NCBI RefSeq assembly: GCF_900217235.1 | Contig: NZ_LT907975.1 | Span: 3,633,001-3,697,000 of the forward strand | Source: Pseudodesulfovibrio profundus | Lineage (GTDB): Bacteria > Desulfobacterota > Desulfovibrionia > Desulfovibrionales > Desulfovibrionaceae | Direction: 5' to 3' | DNA length: 64,000 nucleotides | Shown: piece after piece, positions 43,523 through 54,035 of the stretch | Position numbering within the stretch: the first letter of the stretch is position 1 | Layout of the letters: each line of letters begins with the position of its first letter | Program-made: the position numbers and the translations under genes | Notes under the pieces: generated by a model | What the model was told of the DNA's origin: nothing | Databases searched by the model: none | Seen by the model: the letters and a program-made list of their open reading frames with translations, nothing else

Positions 43523-44431
43523 ATGAGGTTAGGAGAAAAAGTAAGAAGAAAGTTGGAAATGCCACTCTGGCAAACCGTATTGAGAGTGGGGACACAACAG
43601 ATCATGATCGCGTTGGGGGCAGGGCTCTCTGCGTTTGCCTATGTGCTGTTTCAGTTGCCCTACAATCTGGCGGCTGGCGGTATATCAGGTCTTGGCGTCA
43701 TCGTGAATTTCTACACCCAATTTCCGCCGGGTCTGTTTTACCTTCTGGCTAATATCCCGCTCTTCATTTTGGGCTTTTATACCCTTGGTCGATGGTCGTT
43801 CGTCTTTTCCTCGGCGCTCGCCGTCATTTTCTTTTCCATCGCCACGGAATTCTTCACCTACAATATGCCGGTGGTGCTGGGGGATTTCCCCATTACGGAA
43901 AACACGTTGCTCGCAACCATTTTCGCCGGTCTGCTGTACGGTGTGGGAATCGGTATTCTCTACCGATATGGTGGAACTATCGGCGGTACATCCATCCCGG
44001 CGCGTATTATCTATAATAAAACAGGCTTCCCCATGTCGCAGTCGTGTCTGTTCACGGACCTGCTGATCATTGTACTGGCCGGATTCGTGTTCAGTTGGGA
44101 GAACGCACTGCTGGCGTTCCTGGCCCTGTTGCTTTCGGGCATGGCATCGGATTTTGTTCTGGAGGGATCGAGCCAGCGTCGCAGCCTGATGATAGTGACC
44201 ACCTCGCCGGAAGCCATCAAGTACGCCATGATGAACGAACTGCGAACCGGCGTGACCACCTGGAATGTGGAAGGCGGGTTCTCGGGAACGGAAAAGACCA
44301 TGCTCTACTGTTCGCTTCTGCGCTCGCGAATCTATGATGCGAAACAGATCATTTATACGCTCGACCCAAAAGCCTTTCTTGTGGTGGGAATCTGTCAGCA
44401 GACCTGGGGTGGGTACACGCCGCCCAAATAG
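43523..44431 (+). CDS. YitT-family membrane protein (DUF161/DUF2179)
   Basis: 302 residues from ATG 43523 (AAAGGA 11 bases before; a TTG at 43514 is too close to it). Five or six membrane helices carry the family motifs LPYNLAAGGISGLGVIVNF and LYRYGGTIGGTSIPARII. A soluble C-terminal domain follows, QRRSLMIVTTSPEAIKYAM, TGVTTWNVEGGFSGTEKTMLYCSL, where family members have a predicted ligand-binding DUF2179 fold. The transported or sensed substrate is unknown. It stands alone. Confidence 0.85.
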   Translation: MRLGEKVRRKLEMPLWQTVLRVGTQQIMIALGAGLSAFAYVLFQLPYNLAAGGISGLGVIVNFYTQFPPGLFYLLANIPLFILGFYTLGRWSFVFSSALAVIFFSIATEFFTYNMPVVLGDFPITENTLLATIFAGLLYGVGIGILYRYGGTIGGTSIPARIIYNKTGFPMSQSCLFTDLLIIVLAGFVFSWENALLAFLALLLSGMASDFVLEGSSQRRSLMIVTTSPEAIKYAMMNELRTGVTTWNVEGGFSGTEKTMLYCSLLRSRIYDAKQIIYTLDPKAFLVVGICQQTWGGYTPPK

Positions 44432-44938
44432 GTTCCATCCTGTCAGGGTATGAACCTGCTGTTTTCCTCGGAATGCAACTGGTACACCCACCAACCCCAA
44501 CATATGGGTAACGCAATACCTTCAAAGAAGAAGCCCCTCGCAGATAGCACGCTGCGAGGGGCTTTGAAACTCCGATGCCATGTGTCGCGAGGTCCGGTGC
44601 GACGGCATACGGAGGTGTTCTATCAATCTGTTCGGAATCCTCGCTGGTTGCCTGTTGTTGAACAAGGCGAATCCCAACAAGCATCGAGAGCGTGGTGCCT
44701 CGGTGATTCCTGCCATGTTTCAGCGAACATTCGGAGCAGATTGTGAAGCGGGTAGGATAAACCCGGAGCGGGGGAGGTGCCCGCCCCGGGTGTTTGTGTG
44801 CTTGAGCACTATTGGATCATGTGTTTGACCTGGCCGAATCCGTATCGGGCCTGCTGGTGGCAGACCACGCCCTCACGAAGAGATCGGAAGCCTGCGGATC
44901 AGCTGTTTTGACAATCATCGGCATCGGTCCTTTCTTCC
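44432..44938. other. 507-base intergenic region
   Basis: It holds two hairpins. AAGCCCCTCGCAG (44531-44543) pairs with CTGCGAGGGGCTT (44552-44564) and serves the YitT gene. ACCCGG/CCGGGT with an inner CGGG/CCCG pair (44761-44791) lies beyond the cytochrome c3 stop. Between them (44570-44750) no coding frame, tRNA or repeat is convincing on either strand. Confidence 0.6.
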
Positions 44939-45355
44939 CTAGTACAACCCGGTGGGGTGACAGGAGGAGGTGGCGCAACCGGTCAGGTCCTTGTCGCCTT
45001 CGAATTCTTCGAGGTGACAGGAGAGACAGGAGGTTTGTTCAGCGCCTTTCACATGCATCGCACGGAAGTAGGACAACTTGCCCTGAGCGTCCGGGTTCAC
45101 ATCGGTGTGACAGTTGGAACAGGACTCGGGTTCGTCGGCCACTTCGTTTTTGTGGTGACAGGTGAAGCAGTCAATGTATTCGTGACTGGAGTGATTGAAA
45201 ATGACTCCGAGGTTACGATCACTTTTTCCTGCGATATAGTTGATCTCAAGATCGTCTTCCGGGGCATCGATCGATGCGACCAGTTCGTTTTGAGCAAAGG
45301 CCAATACTGCGGTAAAACAAACACACAGCAAAGACAGGATGAATATTTTTTTCAT
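44939..45355 (-). CDS. Class III tetraheme cytochrome c3
   Basis: 138 residues with signal peptide (MKKIFILSLLCVCFTAVLAFA). Four haem sites are visible: CFTCH, CSNCH, CLSCH and the cytochrome c3-specific spaced CATSSCH. Distal histidines occur in FNHSSHEYIDC and HHKNE, and AMHVKG matches the family. Periplasmic electron acceptor for the formate dehydrogenase encoded just upstream; together they would make the FdhAB-c3 complex known from Desulfovibrio. Confidence 0.93.
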   Translation of the reverse strand: MKKIFILSLLCVCFTAVLAFAQNELVASIDAPEDDLEINYIAGKSDRNLGVIFNHSSHEYIDCFTCHHKNEVADEPESCSNCHTDVNPDAQGKLSYFRAMHVKGAEQTSCLSCHLEEFEGDKDLTGCATSSCHPTGLY

Positions 45356-45379
45356 TATATTTCCTTAGAGTATGTAAGT

Positions 45380-46132
45380 TTACGCTTTCGCCTTGGAGCC
45401 GAACCGACCGGCGAGCAGGTTGCGTCGGTTGACGCCGCTCTTGCCCTGTGCGGTTCTTACCATCTTGCTTCCGTCCACCGATGCGAGCAGATTGCCGTTG
45501 TAGTCTTCAGGCTGTGCGGTGCACAGGTAGATGACACGAACGGACTCGGGGTCTGCCAGGTACGCATCAGGGTTGGTCTTCTGCACTTCCTTCAGACGCT
45601 TCTCAGCAAGGGCGATCATGTCTTCACGATTGCCGAAGTTCATGGTGCCGGAGGGGCAGCTCTGAACACAGGCGGGAAGACGACCGGACTGCACGCGATC
45701 CAGGCACATGTCGCACTTGGACCACTGGCCGGTTTTCTCGTCCATGCGGGGTACGTTGTACGGGCACAACTCTTCACTGGTGACGGTGTCACCGATGGCT
45801 GTCGTGCGGCTGGTCATGACAACAGCGCCTGTCTGTGCGTCCTGCTCGACACCCTGGTCGCTGTACATGTTACCGATGTACTTGCAGGGCGGTTCGATGC
45901 AGTGGCGGCACTGCTCCGGGAAGAAGTTCCACTGGAGCTTGCCATTGGCATCGTGCGCTTCATGGAAGCGGACAAGGCGGATTGTCTGGAAGGACAGGTC
46001 CTGCGGGTTCTGGTGGGAGCCGACATTGCGTGTCTTTTCGGCAGGGAGGTTTTTCCACTGCTTACAGGCTACCTGACAACCGCGGCAGGCGGTACAAAGG
46101 GACAAATCAACAAAGAAGCTTTTACCACTCAT
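45380..46132 (-). CDS. fdhB: Formate dehydrogenase iron-sulfur subunit
   Basis: 250 residues, four [4Fe-4S] sites: CTACRGCQVACKQW, CRHCIEPPCKYI, LCPYNVPRM/CDMCLDRV and CVQSCPSGTMNF. The first Met overlaps the stop of the catalytic subunit (TAATG). No C-terminal membrane helix is present, so it should be a soluble periplasmic beta subunit exported with the Tat-targeted alpha subunit and passing electrons to cytochrome c3 rather than to a membrane anchor. Confidence 0.92.
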   Translation of the reverse strand: MSGKSFFVDLSLCTACRGCQVACKQWKNLPAEKTRNVGSHQNPQDLSFQTIRLVRFHEAHDANGKLQWNFFPEQCRHCIEPPCKYIGNMYSDQGVEQDAQTGAVVMTSRTTAIGDTVTSEELCPYNVPRMDEKTGQWSKCDMCLDRVQSGRLPACVQSCPSGTMNFGNREDMIALAEKRLKEVQKTNPDAYLADPESVRVIYLCTAQPEDYNGNLLASVDGSKMVRTAQGKSGVNRRNLLAGRFGSKAKA

Positions 46133-49100
46133 TATTTATCCCCTTCCTTCCACTTGCGTACGTTGACCATGAACGCCTTGTATTCGGGAATACCGGTGTT
46201 CGGGTCACCAACGTTGGGTGTTACAATGTTTGCGGAATCGCCACCGTCCACAGGCATAACCCAGCCGTAGTGCCAGGGCATACCGACCATGTGAACGTCG
46301 TTGCCGTTGATCTTGTACGGCTGAATACGTTCGGTGACCATTGCGATGGCCCACAGGGAACCACGGACACTTTCGACAGTGACTTTCTCACCGTTCTCAA
46401 TGCCGCGAAGCTCTGCAAGTTGCGGGCTGATCTCGACAAACATCTGCGGCTCGGTTTCCACCAGCCAGCTGCACCAGCGGGTCATGGAACCGGTCTGCCA
46501 GTGTTCGGTGACACGGTATGTCGTGCCGACGAACGGGTAGCGCGGATCACAGACGGCTTTTTCTTCGTCTTTCACCTGAACCGCTGTCGGGTTGTGAAGC
46601 GTTTTGGAGAACGGGTGTTCCTTGATGGGGCACTCGAGCGGCTCATAGTACTCAGGCAGCGGACCATCAGCGCGACCAGGGCCATAAAGCTGACCGAAGC
46701 CGTGTTTGCGCATGATGAACGGATGCTTGGTGCCGGGAGCCCAGCCACCATCGGGAACGTCGCCTTCCCACTTCTCGCCGTTCCACTTGATGACAGTGCG
46801 TTCCGGATCCCAGGGCTTGCCCTGCATATCAACGGAAGCTCTGTTGTAGAGGATGCGGCGGTTGACAGGCCAGCACCAGGTCCATTTCGGGAACAGACCG
46901 ATCTTCTCCTGCAGCGGAGTCTGGCTTGAGTTGTGACGCTGGGACTTGTTCTCGGTATCGCTCACCGAGTTACAATAGAGCCAGTTACCGGAGAGTGTGG
47001 AACCATCGTCCTGAAGGTAGGCGAAGCTCGGGACCTGCTGTCCCTTCTTGAACTGCTTTCCTTTGACGACAGTGTCCTTGGTGAACCAGCCGTTACAGAG
47101 CCTTGCGGTCTTCTCGGCGCTGAACTCCATGTGTCCATGACCATTGTCTTCACACATGTTCTCGAAGCTCAAACGGGTGATCGGATCGGGGTAGGCGCCG
47201 CCTTCCTTTTTGTAAAGGTGGGTCATCTCTTCCCACAGTTCGTGGAACATGTGACCATCGGTGAGCACGCCGTCTTTTGGTTCGGGACCGGCATAACGCC
47301 ACTGCATCCAGCGACCGGAGTTGGAAACGGAGCCGTCTTTTTCGATTGCGGTTGCGCACGGAATGAAGAAGGTCTCGGTTTTCACTTTGCTCGGGTCCAT
47401 GCCGGGACCTTTCCAGAAGCTCGAAGTCTCACAGTCGAAGACGTTGACGTTGACCATCCAGTCGAGCTCGCCAAGAGCCTTACGGGTCTTTTCAGAGTCA
47501 GAGCTGGAACAGGCCGGGTTCATGCCCCAGATCCACGCACCGGTGAAGCCGCCTTTGTACATGCGGTCGATGAGCGGAATCCAGGAGTATTCGCTTGCCT
47601 TGTGGTTTTCCAGTTTCGGAAGGTACTTGTAGGCATCCTGGGGATCGTCGTCAGAGTACATGGCCTTGAGCAGGCTGGCGGAATACTTGGGATAGTTCTG
47701 CCACCAGTTGGCACTCATCGGATCCTTGGTTACCGGCGCAAACTTCTGGTTGTACTGGTCAAGGGTGTCCAGTCCGGCAAGAGGGGTTGCGATGTAACCG
47801 GGGAGGATGTGGTACAGCAGGGCGTAGTCAGTGGAGCCCTGAACGTTACACTCGCCGCGCAGGGCGTTGACGCCACCACCGGCAATACCGATGTTACCCA
47901 GCATGAGCTGGATCATGGCCATGGCGCGGATGTTCTGCACACCAACGGAGTGCTGGGTCCAACCCATGGCGTACATGATGGTACCGGCTTTCTTGGCGGT
48001 GCCTGTGGCAGTGTACGTGTCGTAGAGGTAAGTCAGGTCTTCGTGAGAAATACCCGACATGTTGGATACTTTATCCAGAGAGTAGCGCTCGAAGTGTTTT
48101 TTCACGATCTGGAAAACACAACGGGGGTCCTTCAGGGTTTCATCCTTTTTGGGTATGCCGTTTTCGTCATACTCAAATGCCCACTTCGACTTGTCGTAGG
48201 AAGCGGTTTTCGAATCAAAACCGGAGAAGAGGCCATCCTTGAATTCGTAATCCTCACCAACGATGAAAGAGGCGTTGGTGTAATCACGCATGTATTCGAG
48301 GAAGTAGCGCTCATTATCAATAATATATTTGATCATACCACCGAGAACGGCGATATCGGAACCAGAACGAAGCGCAATGTGCTTGTCGGAACGTGCGGAA
48401 GTACGGGTGTACCGCGGATCAACGTGAATGATCTTTCCGCCCTTGGCCTGCGCTTTCAAAGCCCATTTGAAGGAAATGGGGTGGTTTTCGGCAGCATTAC
48501 TGCCCATTATCAAAATACAATCACTGTTCTGCAAATCGTTCCAGTGATTGGTCATCGCACCGCGTCCGAACGACTCTCCCAGAGCCGCAACAGTTGCACT
48601 GTGTCAGATACGGGCCTGATGTTCGAGGTATACGATACCCTGGGCACGCATAAATGCATGCATTGCGTAACATTCTTCATTGTCGAGCGCAGCAGAGCCG
48701 AGGGAGGCTACACCCATGTTACGGTTAACGACCTGGCCTTTGTCGTTCTTTTCTACGAAAGCTTTATCGCGGGATTTTTTAGCGAGCTTGGCGATGCGTT
48801 TTTTACACCAGTCCCAGCTTTTTTCTTCCCATTCACCGGAGTAGGGTGCGCGGTACAGGCATTTGCCGTTGCGCAGGTTGTTCTCGGTCATCTGGATGGA
48901 GCTTGCGCCCTTGGCACAGAGAGAACCTTCATTGATGGGGTGATCGGGGTTGCCTTCCACGTTGATGGCTCGTTTGGTCTGGAGGGAGGTAGTGACTACC
49001 AGTCCGCAACCAACCGAGCAGTATGCGCAAACTGAAGTAGTTTCCTTACTCCAGTCAGGTTTCATCTGAGCAATTTTTGTGACCGCTGTTTTCTTGCAAC

Positions 49101-49179
49101 CCATGCCGAGGCCGGTGAAGGCCACGCCAAGCGCTGTTGCAGAAGACAGCTTTACAAAGTCACGACGATTCAATCTCAT
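46132..49179 (-). CDS. fdhA: Selenocysteine formate dehydrogenase, catalytic subunit
   Basis: 1015 residues when the in-frame TGA at 48604-48606 is read as selenocysteine (residue 192); without this the gene would appear as two ORFs. The context EHQARI-U-HSATVAALG and FGRGAMTNHWNDL matches FdnG-type enzymes exactly around their Sec, and the total length is that of the family. The Tat signal is NRRDFVKLSS. The [4Fe-4S] motif is CAYCSVGCGLVV. Pterin-binding segments include GSNAAENHPISFKWA and AMGWTQHSVGVQNIRAMAMIQLMLGNIG. Oxidises formate in the periplasm. An imperfect stem directly after the TGA is the expected SECIS position. Confidence 0.93.
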
Positions 49180-49200
49180 TCCTAAATCCTTGATTAGTAA

Positions 49201-49431
49201 TTATCGTCCACGAATCTCACAGCCGAGCACTGTAAGGAGCCTGTAACCAGAGAGCGCCACAGGGGGCTCATGAAGGGTTCTGCCATCGCAAAAAGAAACT
49301 GGAGTCCAAGTGATGACTTGAACCTCCAGCGCTTTGGCATACTCTTCACACGCCTCAAGAGACACCCCCAGCCCTCCAAAAGGAAGATTGGCCGTGCTCC
49401 GCGCTGTAAAAGGTTGTCCATTGAGTGCCAT
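49201..49431 (-). CDS. Small conserved-looking protein before fdhA
   Basis: 76 residues from ATG 49431, chosen because GGAGGTG stands 4 bases before it. Sequence features: ANLPFGGLGVSLEACEEYAKALEVQVITWT, TLHEPPVALSGYRLLTVLGCEI. No membrane helix or signal. It ends 21 bases before the formate dehydrogenase start and is probably co-transcribed. No family is recognised; the good ribosome site is the main support. Confidence 0.5.
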   Translation of the reverse strand: MALNGQPFTARSTANLPFGGLGVSLEACEEYAKALEVQVITWTPVSFCDGRTLHEPPVALSGYRLLTVLGCEIRGR

Positions 49432-49752
49432 ACGCACCTCCATTTCCATTACTTTTTGTACTTCATGCACAAAGGCTCCATGGAATAGAGGGTAAGCATG
49501 ATCGTGGCAAAAGAAATGATGTTACTCATGGTTCTACACTACATTTTATTATGCCTAATTTGGCGAGATAGCGGTGTTATTTCGTGGGCAAGCGAAAGGT
49601 TACAAGGCTGATCCTCCAGTGATGATTATCCACCCATCAGGTGGAGCTGAATAGTAGCTGCAGATTTTGGTGGGTCATGATTCAAGTGCGTCTTTTGGAT
49701 CGATGTGGTATTGCCGCATCCGCTGAAACGAGAAAGGCGTCAGCACATAAAA

Positions 49753-49768
49753 AGGCATTGAATTTGCT
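49753..49768 (+). promoter_or_regulatory. Possible sigma-54 promoter of sulfite reductase gene
   Basis: AGGCAT-TGAAT-TTGCT, first base off consensus with correct GG/GC spacing. Predicted start near 49779, 32 bases before ATG 49811. The dyad TCCACC-CATCA-GGTGGA (49629-49645) lies about 110 bp upstream. The remainder of 49432-49752 shows nothing else. Confidence 0.45.
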
Positions 49769-49810
49769 AATGCCACCGAAGATTGTAAATCATATACAGG
49801 AGTATCATTG

Positions 49811-50467
49811 ATGGAAAATATGGAATCCGAAGTTATGAATGTGATGCCGGTAAAACGGAAAGACGGCACCTACGCCGTGCGGTTGTGTCTGCATCAGGGC
49901 TTGTTCAACCGCGCTGCCATGCAGACTGTGCAGGAGGTCATGGATACATTTGGCCTGACCGATCTTCGCGTGACCACAGGACAGCGCCTCAACCTGGAAG
50001 GCGTGCCAGCCGACAAGATTGACTCCGTGCTGGAATCACTGGGCAATCAGGTTGAAAAGTGTCCTCCCGGCATCTCTGTTTGCGCAGGCGGAGCCCTTTG
50101 CAAGTACGGCAAGCAGGAGACTCGCGAGATTACGGACCGTTTGCTGGCCGTGCTCAAGAGCAACGCCCCGTATCCTTTCAAGGTCAAGAGCGGTGTTTCC
50201 GGCTGTGCCATGGCCTGCGGATTGAGCTTCGTGCGTGACCTCGGCCTGGTTGGCGGAGCCAAGGGATGGACCGTGCTCTACGGCGGTTCTGCACGGCATC
50301 GCGCTGCACCGGGACTGACCCTTGCAAAGGGCGCGAGCGCAGACGAAGCGCTGGACCTCATTGAGAAGGGGCTGGCGTACTACAAGGAGAACGGAAAGAA
50401 GGGCGAGCGACTTGGCATGATGGTCCGTCGTCTTGGCAGTGAAGCCGTTCTGGATGCGTTGACCTAA
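49811..50467 (+). CDS. Low-molecular-weight sulfite reductase
   Basis: 218 residues from ATG 49811 (AGGAG before it; a TTG one codon earlier is less likely). It is a single nitrite/sulfite reductase repeat: GLFNRAAMQTVQEVMDTFGLTDLRVTTGQRLNLEGV, then CPPGISVCAGGALCKYGKQETREI and VSGCAMACGLSFVRDLG. The C-x5-C and C-x3-C pairs bind the [4Fe-4S]-sirohaem centre. The size matches the small 'assimilatory-type' sulfite reductase of Desulfovibrio. It is encoded next to the isethionate transporter, so it may act on sulfite released there. Confidence 0.85.
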   Translation: MENMESEVMNVMPVKRKDGTYAVRLCLHQGLFNRAAMQTVQEVMDTFGLTDLRVTTGQRLNLEGVPADKIDSVLESLGNQVEKCPPGISVCAGGALCKYGKQETREITDRLLAVLKSNAPYPFKVKSGVSGCAMACGLSFVRDLGLVGGAKGWTVLYGGSARHRAAPGLTLAKGASADEALDLIEKGLAYYKENGKKGERLGMMVRRLGSEAVLDALT

Positions 50468-50493
50468 ATCCGAATACGAACGCGTTGAAAATG

Positions 50494-50528
50494 AAAAGCC
50501 CCCGGACAGTCTCTGTCCGGGGGCTTTT
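50494..50528. terminator. Convergent terminator
   Basis: AAAAGCCCCCGGACAG, loop TCT, CTGTCCGGGGGCTTTT: perfect 16-bp stem with A and T ends. Serves the sulfite reductase and the TRAP operon. Confidence 0.93.
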
Positions 50529-50547
50529 GTTTGCAGGGGGGATGGAA

Positions 50548-52431
50548 TTAATCGCCGATGAACATCAACGAGATTTCCGGGATGTAGGTAACTGCCAGCA
50601 GGACCATGATCATCAGTGCGAGGATCGGCAGGATCTGCTTGGAGACATGCTCAAGCTTCACCTTGGCGACACTTGATGCCACGAACAGGTTGACGCCGAC
50701 AGGAGGCGTGGCAAAGCCGATAGCAAGGTTGACGACCATGATGATACCGAAGTGGACAGGATCCACGCCGACCTTGGTCACGATGGGCAGCAGGATCGGC
50801 ACGAGAATGACAATGGCGGCAAGGGCCTCCATGAACGTACCGATGATGAGCAGCAGGACGTTGATGAGCAGCAGGATGACGATCTTGCTCTCGGTCACGC
50901 CAAGGATGAAGGAGGCGATTTTGGCCGGAACCTGCTCGACGGTCATGACGTAGCCGAACACTGTGGCCATGGCCATAAGGATGATGACGATGGCTGAGGT
51001 GGTGCAGACTTCCATGAAGGAGTCGACAATGTTGCTCATGTTCAGCCCTTTGTAGACGAAGAGGCCGACGATCAGTCCGTAGAAAGCAGCCACGGCAGCA
51101 GCTTCGGTGGGAGTCATGAGACCACCGTAGATACCGCCGAGGACGATGACCGGGACCATCAGCGCGAGCTTGGCATCCCAGAGGGCCTTGGAGATGGAAG
51201 CGACAGAACGTTCCTTTGCTTCACCCATCCATCCTTTTTTCTTGGAGTACCAGTAGCTGAAAGCCATCAGGACAAGACCGGTGATCATGCCCGGAATGAT
51301 ACCGGCGATGAACAGCTTGCCGATGGAGCTTTGTGAAGCGACACCGTAGATGACGAACGGGTTGGAGGGCGGAATCATAACGCCGATGGCACCGGCAGCA
51401 GCGACAATGGCGCAGGCAAAGAACTTGTCGTAGCCGCGCTCGATCATGGCCGGAATGGTCAGGGAACCGATCGCTGCAACGGTCGCCGGGCCTGAGCCGG
51501 AAATGGCCGCGAAGAACATGCAGGTTGCGATGGTTGCCAGGGCCATGCCGCCGGGCAGGGGGCCGAGCAGTTCGTCGGCCAGATTCAGCAGACGGGTGGA
51601 CAGACCGCCCGATCCCATGAAGATACCCGCGGCAATGAAGAACGGGATCGCCATGATCGGGAAGGAGTCGATAGAGGTGAAGGATACCTGAGCGATATAA
51701 TCAACAGGCAGCGTTCCCGACCCGACAAGCGTTACCAGAGAGGCAAGGCCGAGGCTGATGCCGATGGGCACGCCGATGATCAGGAAGAGAGCGAAGTAGC
51801 CGAACAGGATGGTGGTTGAGGCGATGTCGATCCCAAGAAGAACAGGAGTGAAGATCGCTGCAGTGATGGCTGTGGCGATGGCAAAGCTCTTGATACCGGC
51901 GGTCTGCACCTCTTTCCAGATATCCTGAATCAAACGAATGCTCATGAGACCGAACCCGATGGGCAGGATCATGTACGGGAGATAATAGGGAATCTGGAGG
52001 GCCGGAGCGATCTGCGGGAATTGAATCTGGAAACTAACCAGATCGGTTCCCATGAAAAGAACCACAAGGCCGAGGACCAGATAGCAGAGATCATTGACGA
52101 TCCAGAACGTGGGCTTCCAGTGTTCGGGGAGCCGGTCATAGACGAAGTCGACGCGGATATTCTCGCGGCGTTTAATGGCGATTGAGGCGGCGAGGTACGA
52201 TATCCATATGAAGATGAACCGGGCCAGTTCTTCGGTCCAGACTGCGGAGCCGGCGCCGTCGGTAAATTGCGTGATGACGTAGCGGTAAAAGGTCTGGAAG
52301 GTGATGATCAGGATGATGGAGAGCAGCCCGATAAAGAGGAAGGGCTTTTCAATATTTTCATCGATCCAGGCTATGATGCCCGTTTTCGGGGTGTCTTCGG
52401 CCACATGGGTCGGTGGTATTACTTGTTCCAT
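50548..52431 (-). CDS. Fused TRAP transporter small and large subunits (DctQM)
   Basis: 627 residues. The first 190 are the DctQ-type four-helix subunit (FQTFYRYVITQF, VWTEELARFIFIWISYLAASIAIKRRENI). Residues from about 200 are the DctM permease (GIPIGISLGLASLVTLV, PFFIAAGIFMGSGGLSTRLLNLADELLGPLPGGMALATI, GAIGVMIPPSNPFVIYG, FATPPVGVNLFVA). Fusion of the two subunits is known in other TRAP carriers. Its place next to the IslA/IslB genes, and the same enhancer sites at both promoters, point to isethionate as substrate. Confidence 0.88.
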   Translation of the reverse strand: MEQVIPPTHVAEDTPKTGIIAWIDENIEKPFLFIGLLSIILIITFQTFYRYVITQFTDGAGSAVWTEELARFIFIWISYLAASIAIKRRENIRVDFVYDRLPEHWKPTFWIVNDLCYLVLGLVVLFMGTDLVSFQIQFPQIAPALQIPYYLPYMILPIGFGLMSIRLIQDIWKEVQTAGIKSFAIATAITAAIFTPVLLGIDIASTTILFGYFALFLIIGVPIGISLGLASLVTLVGSGTLPVDYIAQVSFTSIDSFPIMAIPFFIAAGIFMGSGGLSTRLLNLADELLGPLPGGMALATIATCMFFAAISGSGPATVAAIGSLTIPAMIERGYDKFFACAIVAAAGAIGVMIPPSNPFVIYGVASQSSIGKLFIAGIIPGMITGLVLMAFSYWYSKKKGWMGEAKERSVASISKALWDAKLALMVPVIVLGGIYGGLMTPTEAAAVAAFYGLIVGLFVYKGLNMSNIVDSFMEVCTTSAIVIILMAMATVFGYVMTVEQVPAKIASFILGVTESKIVILLLINVLLLIIGTFMEALAAIVILVPILLPIVTKVGVDPVHFGIIMVVNLAIGFATPPVGVNLFVASSVAKVKLEHVSKQILPILALMIMVLLAVTYIPEISLMFIGD

Positions 52432-52465
52432 GGGTACTATTCCTTATGTCGTTTGAGAAGTCAGA

Positions 52466-53584
<1,119 letters not shown>

Positions 53585-53742
53585 TCAGGAAAAATAAACC
53601 TGACTAAAACAGTCAGCAATGGTGGAGTGTGGAGAGCTGTCGTGTAAAAGATCAGTAATACCAGTATGTAAAGTGATCTTGTCGCCCGTTTTGAGGAGAA
53701 GTGATTGCTGCTGAAGGGATTGCTTATCAAGCTATGCTCTGT

Positions 53743-53853
53743 GTTGCAAACATGCAGTTGTCAGGATGCTTTTTTGCATCCATTCACCCAACATGCCGTA
53801 ATGGCATATCAATTTTGGCGATGCAGAACTGCAACGCGTTGCGAAGTTGCATC
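53743..53853. promoter_or_regulatory. Four TGCA-N4-TGCA enhancer sites, TRAP side
   Basis: GTTGCAAACATGCAGT (53743-53758), GATGCTTTTTTGCATC (53765-53780), GATGCAGAACTGCAAC (53820-53835) and GTTGCGAAGTTGCATC (53838-53853). The last two have centres 18 bp apart and form a larger palindrome; the islA promoter has the same 18-bp pair. They lie about 180-290 bp upstream of the TRAP -24 element. The likely ligand is the PAS-AAA regulator 55786-57231. Confidence 0.65.
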
Positions 53854-53963
53854 GCCTGTTGGGGGAATTGTCTGTGAAAAAATTCATAAATGATCAGAAA
53901 AGTGTGATCCCATTCCGCTTTTGATGGCTGTCCAGCTTCATGGTCTTTGCGAGGGTAAGAAAA

Positions 53964-53993
53964 ACGCCCTGACCGACTAATCGGGCAGGGCGC
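53964..53993 (-). terminator. Terminator of amidohydrolase gene
   Basis: On the - strand GCGCCCTG ... CAGGGCG followed by TTTTTCTT. About 40 bases after the stop of the amidohydrolase. It separates that gene from the TRAP control region. Confidence 0.75.
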
Positions 53994-54035
53994 TGGGGAT
54001 GGGCAATGATTGTAGGCCGGTGGACTGTAGGCCTG

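Noticed and set aside
44580-44828. Possible small gene or selenocysteine tRNA in the YitT to cytochrome c3 gap
   Set aside because: The frame has no ribosome site or family features, and no acceptor stem with CCA or long variable arm is visible, although selC near fdh genes would have been plausible.
46933-49035. Long + strand open frame antisense to formate dehydrogenase
   Set aside because: It mirrors the codon bias of the real gene on the other strand. No ribosome site or domain motif.
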